Source: SLLW01 sp964388615 (lineage in GTDB: Bacteria > Bacteroidota > Rhodothermia > Balneolales > Natronogracilivirgulaceae). Taken from it: a stretch of 5,289 nt of DNA. The position numbers and the translations under genes are program-made. The DNA is taken from the NCBI GenBank assembly GCA_964388615.1, contig CAYMBG010000140.1, forward strand, positions 1 to 5,289, read 5' to 3'. The notes beneath the pieces were generated by a model that searched no databases, was not told where the DNA came from, and worked only from the letters and a program-made list of their open reading frames with translations. This document shows positions 1 through 5,289 of this stretch, in pieces (position 1 is the stretch's first letter; each line of letters opens with the position of its first letter).

Positions 1-1
1 T

Positions 2-328
2 CTTATCCAGACACCCGAAAACTACGATATCAACTATGCATTGATAGGTCGCCACTCGGGCGATGTAACGGCCTGGCTTGAAGTAATATGTTATTCACAA
101 TCACCTCAAAATGAGTTTCTGATTAACCTTGATACCTGGATGACCGGCATACGACTGACAAATGAGACCGACAAACCGTTTTTACTTGGTGTTCGCTGGG
201 ATGAAATGGATTATCTGCTTCAAATCCAAAGTGGTTACATTCCAATGGTATTACTGGATCTTCCCATCACTGAAGACAAAGCCTGCGTCAAGATTCCTCA
301 AAGCTTTTTCCAAAATATACCTGCCTGA
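2..328 (+). CDS. Hypothetical protein, 3' end only (5' truncated by window edge)
   Basis: The reading frame is open from the first bases of the window to a TGA at 326-328, giving 108 visible residues. There is no convincing start: the TTG at 41 is internal to an open frame and has no Shine-Dalgarno sequence, so the true start probably lies upstream. The visible part looks like a soluble alpha/beta protein. Hydrophobic strand-like stretches (AWLEVICYS, PFLLGVRW, IPMVLLDLP) alternate with polar turns. No signal peptide or membrane helix is visible, and the tail (KIPQSFFQNIPA) is unremarkable. I do not recognise the family. The alternating strands around an acidic Trp-Leu-Glu-Val segment recall small nuclease-like folds, but no catalytic motif can be assigned. 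It is separated from the kinase genes by 237 bases and need not be functionally related to them. Confidence 0.7.
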   Translation, partial: LIQTPENYDINYALIGRHSGDVTAWLEVICYSQSPQNEFLINLDTWMTGIRLTNETDKPFLLGVRWDEMDYLLQIQSGYIPMVLLDLPITEDKACVKIPQSFFQNIPA

Positions 329-385
329 ATCAAAAACAGGTGAAACCTTGTGTCAGCTTTACAGACTCGTGACTTGTTTTCAAAA

Positions 386-405
386 CAATATCTACCAGGA
401 TATTG
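386..405 (+). terminator. Possible weak stem-loop after the first gene
   Basis: A perfect 7-base inverted repeat (CAATATC / GATATTG) surrounds a 6-base loop, TACCAG, 57 bases after the stop of the first gene. A T-rich but interrupted stretch (ATATTATTTCTTT) follows. The stem has only two GC pairs and there is no uninterrupted T run, so this is at best a weak intrinsic terminator. It may equally be chance in an AT-rich spacer or a small operator-like dyad. Confidence 0.25.
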
Positions 406-429
406 ATATTATTTCTTTGGCGAATTGAA

Positions 430-565
430 TAATGCCCCTGCACTGTTGCTCCATGTATTTAAATATGATAGAAAGGGTTGCAAACCATAGTATTATATAT
501 CAAATTGTATAGTTAGCTTTTTGTTTCGCATCGGCAATCTCATAATTTTTTGAGGACAACCAAAC
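430..565 (+). promoter_or_regulatory. AT-rich leader, likely promoter region of the receiver-kinase gene
   Basis: The stretch between the first gene and the ATG at 566 is AT-rich, unlike the flanking coding DNA, and is the obvious place for a promoter. Minus-10-like hexamers are present (TATGAT at 464-469, TATTAT at 491-496, TATAGT at 508-513), and TTGCAA at 478-483 resembles a minus-35 box. None of these forms a pair with a 16-18 base spacer. I also found no exact match to the Bacteroidetes-type TAnnTTTG element. The region call rests on position and composition, not on a clean promoter match. Confidence 0.3.
551..556 (+). promoter_or_regulatory. Ribosome binding site of the receiver-kinase gene
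   Basis: TGAGGA lies 9 bases before the ATG at 566 and matches the anti-Shine-Dalgarno sequence well. It supports ATG 566 as the start. A clear site of this kind is less typical of classic Bacteroidia. Confidence 0.7.
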
Positions 566-1897
566 ATGTCTTTAAAGCGCCGTATTCTTATTATTGACGA
601 CAATGAATCCATTCATAAAGACATTGAAGCGGTATTGTTACATTCCGCCAAAGATGTTCAAGCCGAATTGGATGCATTGGAAAAAAAACTTTTTGACACC
701 GAAGATCTAACTACAGTTCCCCATGAACTGCAGTATGAAATTGAACATGCCTTTCAGGGGGATGAGGCCATTGAGAAAATTGCAAAAGCACAAAAAGAAG
801 AAAACCCGTTTGCTTTGGCTTTTATGGATGTACGAATGCCTCCGGGTATGGATGGAATCGAAGCTACGCAAAAACTTTGGAAGATCGCTCCTTTTACAGA
901 GATTGTGATCTGCACCGCTTACTCCGACTATTCATGGGATCAGATCATCCACAAACTGGGGACTTCCGACAAGCTGCTTTTCATGAAAAAGCCGTTTGAT
1001 CCCACTGCGCTCAAGCAAACAGCTTTGACCCTCACAACAAAATGGCAACTCCAACAAGAATCTCTTCGCTACACTGAGGAACTCGAACAAAAAGTTGCCG
1101 AACGAACAGCCGAGCTTAACGATCTCGTTGAGCGTTACAAGGTTGTAAAGGAAAAAGCGGAGCAAGCCGCACACTCCAAAAGTGAATTCCTGGCAAATAT
1201 GACACATGAAATTCGTACTCCCATGAATGGAATCATGGGGATGAACGAATTACTATTGGAAACGGAGCTTAATGAAGAGCAACATCAATATGCCCAAATG
1301 CTGAAGCGTAGTGCTCAGTTTCTGGTTCGGATCATCAATGACATTCTGGATTTCTCAAAAATCGAAGCCGGCAAACTGGAGATCAAATCCAAACCTGTCG
1401 ATATACGGGAAGTGGTCAAGGAATCGGTGGATATCATATCAAGTATTCAACAGAACAAACCGGTGGAAGTCCGTACAAACATCGACGACAACATCCCCTC
1501 CAACCTTTACGGTGACCCGGACCGCCTCCGTCAGATTATTCTCAATTATGGAAGCAACGCCATCAAATTTACCAAAAAGGGTTATGTCGACATTGAAGCC
1601 AGGCTTTTGGATAACGAAAACGACCGATGTCTGATTAAACTTGCCGTACATGACACCGGACCGGGTATCTCGGAAGAGGAAAAAAGCCGCCTTTATAAAA
1701 AATTCTCTCAACTTGAAAACACCGGTACCGATCCCCAGGGTGGTACGGGTCTGGGCCTGTCCATTTCAAAACTCCTTACGGATTTAATGAACGGCAAAGT
1801 TGGATTTGAAAGCACTCCCGGCAAAGGCTCTACATTTTGGTCCGCAATTCCACTTGAGACCGGGAAAGAATCTTCCATACCGGAAAAGACTGGTTGA
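566..1897 (+). CDS. Soluble receiver-histidine kinase (REC-HisKA-HATPase)
   Basis: This is a complete 443-residue protein with no signal peptide or membrane helix, so it should be cytoplasmic. Residues 1-155 form a receiver domain: acidic pair D11-D12, phosphoacceptor D88 in FMDVRMPPGMDG, T117 in ICTAYSDYSWD, and K142 in KKPFD. About 35 extra residues lie between the first helix and the phosphoacceptor strand, compared with CheY-type receivers. This insert and the TAYSDYSW signature match, from memory, a recurring receiver variant in hybrid kinases. Residues about 160-205 are a coiled coil containing the common EQKVAERTAEL linker. The HisKA domain has H214 in FLANMTHEIRTPMNG. The HATPase domain has N327 and N331 (N box), DTGPGI at 363-368 (G1), F380 (F box), GGTGLGL at 392-398 (G2) and PGKGSTF at 418-424 (G3). 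All catalytic motifs are intact, so the kinase should be active. There is no PAS, GAF, HPt, second receiver or DNA-binding domain. Input probably comes through the receiver or a partner protein; the sensor gene directly downstream is a candidate. Confidence 0.93.
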   Translation: MSLKRRILIIDDNESIHKDIEAVLLHSAKDVQAELDALEKKLFDTEDLTTVPHELQYEIEHAFQGDEAIEKIAKAQKEENPFALAFMDVRMPPGMDGIEATQKLWKIAPFTEIVICTAYSDYSWDQIIHKLGTSDKLLFMKKPFDPTALKQTALTLTTKWQLQQESLRYTEELEQKVAERTAELNDLVERYKVVKEKAEQAAHSKSEFLANMTHEIRTPMNGIMGMNELLLETELNEEQHQYAQMLKRSAQFLVRIINDILDFSKIEAGKLEIKSKPVDIREVVKESVDIISSIQQNKPVEVRTNIDDNIPSNLYGDPDRLRQIILNYGSNAIKFTKKGYVDIEARLLDNENDRCLIKLAVHDTGPGISEEEKSRLYKKFSQLENTGTDPQGGTGLGLSISKLLTDLMNGKVGFESTPGKGSTFWSAIPLETGKESSIPEKTG

Positions 1898-1910
1898 AAT
1901 TTATGCAAAT

Positions 1911-1942
1911 CGTTCATGTCAAAACTTTATTTTACATGAACG
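1911..1942. repeat. Inverted repeat (hairpin) between the two kinase genes
   Basis: CGTTCATGT at 1911-1919 is perfectly complementary to ACATGAACG at 1934-1942. Skipping the C at 1920, the pairing continues with AAAA (1921-1924) against TTTT (1930-1933), leaving a 5-base loop CTTTA. The result is a 13-pair stem with one bulge, filling most of the 58-base gap and starting 13 bases after the upstream stop. No T run follows on the + strand (GGGCAGGGATAACA follows), so it is not a standard intrinsic terminator. It could be an mRNA processing or stability element, an attenuating hairpin just before the downstream ribosome binding site, or a dyad operator. Confidence 0.75.
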
Positions 1943-1945
1943 GGC

Positions 1946-1950
1946 AGGGA
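1946..1950 (+). promoter_or_regulatory. Ribosome binding site of the propeller sensor kinase
   Basis: AGGGA lies 5 bases before the ATG at 1956. It begins only 3 bases after the end of the hairpin at 1911-1942, so folding of that hairpin could affect ribosome access. It supports ATG 1956, which is also followed directly by a signal-peptide-like N-terminus. Confidence 0.6.
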
Positions 1951-1955
1951 TAACA

Positions 1956-4900
1956 ATGAGACGAAAAAAATTACACTACCTGGTATTGAATACAGCCATA
2001 CTTTGTACTATCGGATGGCTGCCACAAGCTTCCCCCGGTCAGGATCATCACATAGACTCATCCCCCCGGTTCCAAACAATCACCCATGAACAGGGACTCT
2101 CTCATAATTCCGTCAATACCATCTTCCAGGATCACCAGGGTTACATGTGGTTCGGCACCAATAACGGCCTTGACCGATACAACGGATATCACATTAGCGC
2201 CTATCAATACCATCCGGATGACACAAGCAGCATCAGTTACAATGAGATATCGGATATCATCGAAGACCAGAACAATACCCTTTGGATCGGGACTCAAGGC
2301 AGGGGATTGAATCGTTACAACCGTGATCTTGACAACTTCACAAGATTCACCGCAGTTGATGATACAGCGCCGGAAACCGGGCTTTCTGAAAATACAGCGT
2401 CATGTCTCGCCGAAGATGAACAGGGATTTATCTGGATCGGCACCGAATACGGTTTAAACCGACTTGATACAAAGACAGAAACGTTTACTCATTATCATGC
2501 CGACCCGGATGACCCGAATTCATTGAGCGATGACGTCATCACCAGCCTCCTGTTTGACAGTAATAATAACTTATGGATTGGAACCCATAACGGACTTAAT
2601 GTCAAAAGAGAGGGCCGCGAACATTTTGAAGTTTATAGAAATGATCCCGATGACCCCCGGAGTATTGGCGACGATTTGATTTGGGATATCATTGAGGATC
2701 GCAACGGAAACATATGGATCGGCACCCGAAATGGCGGATTAAATAAATTCGACCCCCAAACGGAAACCTTCACCCGGCACATGCACGATGCGTCGGATCC
2801 ATACTCCATTTCCGACAATGCGGTTTACACCCTACTGGAAGACAGCCGTGGTGTTTTGTGGGCAGGTACAGAAAGTCACGGCCTTAACACTTTTGACAGG
2901 AAAAACAACCGGTTCTACAGGCACAAAAGTGACGTTGATAACCCCTACAGCATCAGTTTTGATGGTGTTCATACACTGTTTGAAAGTGATAACAACCTTC
3001 TTTGGGTCGGGCTGTTCAGCGGTGGAGGCGGGGTGAATTTCACCGATTTAAAACCTACCCGTTTCGAATTTTACGAATATGAACCTTTCAATCAGAACAC
3101 CCTAAGCAACAATAATGTGGTCTGCTTCGGGCAGGATAAGGACCAATACATCTGGGTGGGAACAGACGGCGGCGGATTAAATCGATTCGACCCGGTCACT
3201 CGAGAGTTCACCACCTACCTACACGATCCCGAGGACCCGAACACCCCTCCCAGCAATGTTATTCTGGATGTCGAAACCGGACCGGAGGGGTATCTGTGGA
3301 TTGCAACCTACAGAGGCGGCGTAAGCAGGATTGATATAGACAACCAGTCTTATACCCATTTTCAGCATGATCCCGAAGATCCCAAAAGCATGAATACCAA
3401 CAATGCTTTCCGACTTAACTTTGTAGATAACGAACTTTGGATCGGAACTCATGGCGGCGGGATCAATGTCCTGAATCTTCAAACCGAGGAGATCCGGCAT
3501 TACCGTTATTCCGACGAAACCAATGGCCTGGAAAACGACTATATCCAGACCATCTACACTGACAGTGAAGGCATATTGTGGTTTGGCACCCACGGTGGCG
3601 GACTGGTGCGATATAACGAAGATGAAGATTCCTTCTCTCATTTTTCCGAATATAATGAGATGTTAAGCAGCATTGTGGCAACGTCTATTGATGAAGACAA
3701 GGAGGGTCGCTTCTGGGTTGGTACCAACCGCGGACTAAACCTGTTCGACAGAGAAAGTGAATCGTATGAGGTATATACCATAGAGGATGGTCTAATCAGC
3801 GACTACATCAATGGATTGCTTTTGGATGACGATGACAACCTGTGGATAAGCACCAATATCGGCATCAGCAAGTTTTATCCCGATACCGGTGAATTTGAAA
3901 ACTACCACTCCGATGCCGGACTTCGGGGCAATGAATTTAACATGCGCTCCTACTACAAAGATAGCAACGGCTATTTGTATTTCGGAGGCGTAAGCGGGTT
4001 CAGCAGATTTCACCCCGATAATGTTGCTCCGAACCCCGATGTTGCACCGGTTGTATTCACCAACTTCATGATCTACAATCAACCGGTTGCGATCAGTGAA
4101 GACACTCCCCTTCAAAAACATATCAGTCAAACGGATCATATCACAGTCTCCCACGATCAGTCTGTCCTTACTTTCGAATTCGTCACACTCAACTTTGAAA
4201 TCCACAAAAAAGACCAGTTTGCTTACAGACTTGACGGATTTGACTCGGACTGGAATCATATTGGTGAACAACGCTCTGCAACATACACCAATCTGAGCCC
4301 GGGAGAATACCTGCTGCGGGTCATCGCAACCAACAGTGATGGCGTTAAAGGAACCGAGGAGGCAACGGTCGGGCTCACTGTAACACCTCCGTTCTGGCGC
4401 ACCATCTGGTTTTATGTTATTTCAGGGATCGCAATCACCGGATTGGTTTTTGGAGCTTATCGTCGAAGAGTATATTCCATATCAGAACAAAACCGGTTGC
4501 TGGAGGAAGAGGTTAAAGCAAGAACCACCGAACTGTACCAAAGTAATGCCAAGCTCAAAGATACGCTGCAGGAACTTCAGTCAACCAGGGATGAACTGGT
4601 AGAAAAAGCACACAAGGCCGGCATGGCAGATATCGCAACCAATGTCCTCCATGATGTCGGAAATATTCTTAACAGTGTAAATGTCTCCGCGTCGATTATA
4701 AGCGATACCGTCAGACATTCGAACCTGAAGAAACTGCACAAGGCTAATAATATGCTTCGTGACCATCTGGATTCTCTGGAAGATTTCATCAGGCATGATC
4801 CCAAAGGAAAAGCATTGATGGAATATTATGTAAAACTGGATCACCCTCTGATGCAGGAATACAATAATCTGGCAAAACAAAACCAGCGTTTGACAGAAAA

Positions 4901-5289
4901 AGTAAATCTCATTGTTGAGGTGATCAAAGAGCAGCAGAGCCATTCTATGGCCGGACGCATTGAAGAAGAGCATCCCATAGAAAAGGTCGTCGAGGATACG
5001 CTTAAAATCACCCAGCACAACATACAAGAAAACGGGATACAGGTTATCAGGCAATACGGCCAGACCAGGCCGATTACCATTCAAAAAAACAAAATGACCC
5101 ACATTCTTGTGAACATCATCAAGAACGCGGTCGAGTCCATCGTCATGCAAAATTCCGAACTAAAACAGATCACCATAAATAGCTGGGAAGACCACCAAAG
5201 CACCTATCTCACCATTACCGATACCGGCGTTGGGTTTGATGAAAAAACAAAAGCCAAACTGTTCACACATGGATTCACAAATAAATCTG
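1956..5289 (+). CDS. Two-component sensor kinase with double propeller and Y_Y_Y domain (3' truncated)
   Basis: A single uninterrupted frame from ATG 1956 to the window edge gives 1111 residues without a stop. Residues 1-28 look like a signal peptide: basic MRRKK, a hydrophobic core from about residue 8 to 22, and a possible cleavage site near PQAS. Residues about 38-690 are fourteen propeller blades of the Reg_prop type (W-[IVF]-G-T cores). Residues about 735-808 are a Y_Y_Y domain with Y757, Y777 and Y785. One membrane helix lies at about 817-835, followed by RRR. A coiled coil spans about 842-888. The kinase core has the motif GMADIATNVLHDVGN with probable phosphoacceptor H899, then a helical stretch, the N box (N1053, N1057) and G1 (DTGVGF, 1089-1094). 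The window stops at HGFTNKS, just before the expected G2 box. The architecture implies a periplasmic ligand sensor with a cytoplasmic kinase. In Bacteroides, related proteins (hybrid two-component systems) sense glycan fragments, but the ligand cannot be read here. Whether a receiver and AraC-type output follow is unknown. Confidence 0.93.
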   Translation, partial: MRRKKLHYLVLNTAILCTIGWLPQASPGQDHHIDSSPRFQTITHEQGLSHNSVNTIFQDHQGYMWFGTNNGLDRYNGYHISAYQYHPDDTSSISYNEISDIIEDQNNTLWIGTQGRGLNRYNRDLDNFTRFTAVDDTAPETGLSENTASCLAEDEQGFIWIGTEYGLNRLDTKTETFTHYHADPDDPNSLSDDVITSLLFDSNNNLWIGTHNGLNVKREGREHFEVYRNDPDDPRSIGDDLIWDIIEDRNGNIWIGTRNGGLNKFDPQTETFTRHMHDASDPYSISDNAVYTLLEDSRGVLWAGTESHGLNTFDRKNNRFYRHKSDVDNPYSISFDGVHTLFESDNNLLWVGLFSGGGGVNFTDLKPTRFEFYEYEPFNQNTLSNNNVVCFGQDKDQYIWVGTDGGGLNRFDPVTREFTTYLHDPEDPNTPPSNVILDVETGPEGYLWIATYRGGVSRIDIDNQSYTHFQHDPEDPKSMNTNNAFRLNFVDNELWIGTHGGGINVLNLQTEEIRHYRYSDETNGLENDYIQTIYTDSEGILWFGTHGGGLVRYNEDEDSFSHFSEYNEMLSSIVATSIDEDKEGRFWVGTNRGLNLFDRESESYEVYTIEDGLISDYINGLLLDDDDNLWISTNIGISKFYPDTGEFENYHSDAGLRGNEFNMRSYYKDSNGYLYFGGVSGFSRFHPDNVAPNPDVAPVVFTNFMIYNQPVAISEDTPLQKHISQTDHITVSHDQSVLTFEFVTLNFEIHKKDQFAYRLDGFDSDWNHIGEQRSATYTNLSPGEYLLRVIATNSDGVKGTEEATVGLTVTPPFWRTIWFYVISGIAITGLVFGAYRRRVYSISEQNRLLEEEVKARTTELYQSNAKLKDTLQELQSTRDELVEKAHKAGMADIATNVLHDVGNILNSVNVSASIISDTVRHSNLKKLHKANNMLRDHLDSLEDFIRHDPKGKALMEYYVKLDHPLMQEYNNLAKQNQRLTEKVNLIVEVIKEQQSHSMAGRIEEEHPIEKVVEDTLKITQHNIQENGIQVIRQYGQTRPITIQKNKMTHILVNIIKNAVESIVMQNSELKQITINSWEDHQSTYLTITDTGVGFDEKTKAKLFTHGFTNKS
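2067..4025 (+). repeat. Fourteen propeller-blade repeats inside the sensor kinase
   Basis: Protein-level tandem repeats of 43-50 residues. The core Trp (or equivalent aromatic) falls at residues 65, 110, 160, 207, 254, 302, 350, 400, 448, 495, 542, 587, 630 and 675. Most blades read [LI]-W-[IVF]-G-T followed by a Gly-rich turn and G-[LI]-N-[RK]-[FY]-D. Fourteen blades fit two seven-bladed propellers, the known layout of periplasmic domains in Bacteroides hybrid two-component sensors. Blades 7 (WVGL), 9 (WIAT), 13 (WIST) and 14 (YFGG) diverge from the core. The DNA copies have diverged, so this is an old duplication and not a recent DNA repeat. Confidence 0.88.

Noticed and set aside
319..341. 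Short ACCTG/CAGGT inverted repeat around the first stop codon
   Set aside because: It has only five base pairs with a 13-base loop and no T run; expected by chance.
162..428. 88-codon + strand frame overlapping the first gene
   Set aside because: Half of it overlaps the end of the first gene in another frame. Its product is rich in Lys, Tyr, Trp and Phe without a domain pattern, and there is no Shine-Dalgarno sequence before its ATG.
2067..4025. Possible DNA tandem repeat or recombination array
   Set aside because: The repetition is at protein level (propeller blades). The DNA copies differ at many positions and vary in length from 43 to 50 codons, so no recent array is present.
3219..4271. 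Minus-strand open frames antisense to the propeller (3219-3641, 3792-4271)
   Set aside because: Repeated Asp/Gly/Trp codons in the propeller leave the opposite strand open, producing Val/Ile-rich products with no motif or start signal.
4581..5150. Long minus-strand open frame (189 codons)
   Set aside because: It lies antisense to the coiled-coil and kinase core of the sensor, whose motifs are clear on the + strand. The product has no recognisable domain; it is a shadow of the real gene.
1..5289. CRISPR arrays, tRNA genes, insertion sequence ends, phage or defence genes
   Set aside because: No regularly spaced identical repeats, cloverleaf-like segments, transposase motifs or terminal inverted repeats were seen on either strand.

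Overview
The window carries three open reading frames, all on the + strand: the tail of an unrecognised gene, then two sensor-kinase genes close together. The second kinase gene runs off the right edge and has no stop codon inside the window.

Layout. (1) 1-328: the 3' end of a protein-coding gene of unknown function, cut by the left edge. (2) 329-565: a 237-base AT-rich gap that probably holds the end of the first transcript and the promoter of the next gene, followed by a good Shine-Dalgarno sequence. (3) 566-1897: a complete 443-residue soluble kinase with an N-terminal receiver domain, a coiled-coil linker, a canonical HisKA domain and a HATPase domain. (4) 1898-1955: a 58-base gap with a strong inverted repeat (1911-1942) and a second Shine-Dalgarno sequence. 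(5) 1956-5289: a very large two-component sensor of at least 1111 residues. It has a signal peptide, fourteen propeller blades (two seven-bladed propellers), a Y_Y_Y domain, one membrane helix, a coiled coil, and a non-classical kinase core with the motif LHDVGN. The window ends just before the expected second glycine box.

How the genes may work together. The large protein should sense something in the periplasm and phosphorylate itself in the cytoplasm. The small upstream protein has no membrane segment or sensor domain, but it has a receiver and its own kinase core, so it is a plausible partner. No DNA-binding or other output domain is visible, so the pathway must end outside the window or in the unseen C-terminus of the second kinase. 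This pairing is inferred from gene order only.

Organism. Double-propeller plus Y_Y_Y sensors are most abundant in Bacteroidota and relatives. The clear Shine-Dalgarno sequences, moderate GC content and LHDVGN-type kinase suggest something outside the classic gut Bacteroidia, for example a Balneolota/Rhodothermota-like or other marine or environmental lineage. This is a weak inference; a proteobacterium or a candidate phylum cannot be excluded. No tRNA, rRNA, CRISPR array or insertion sequence was seen.
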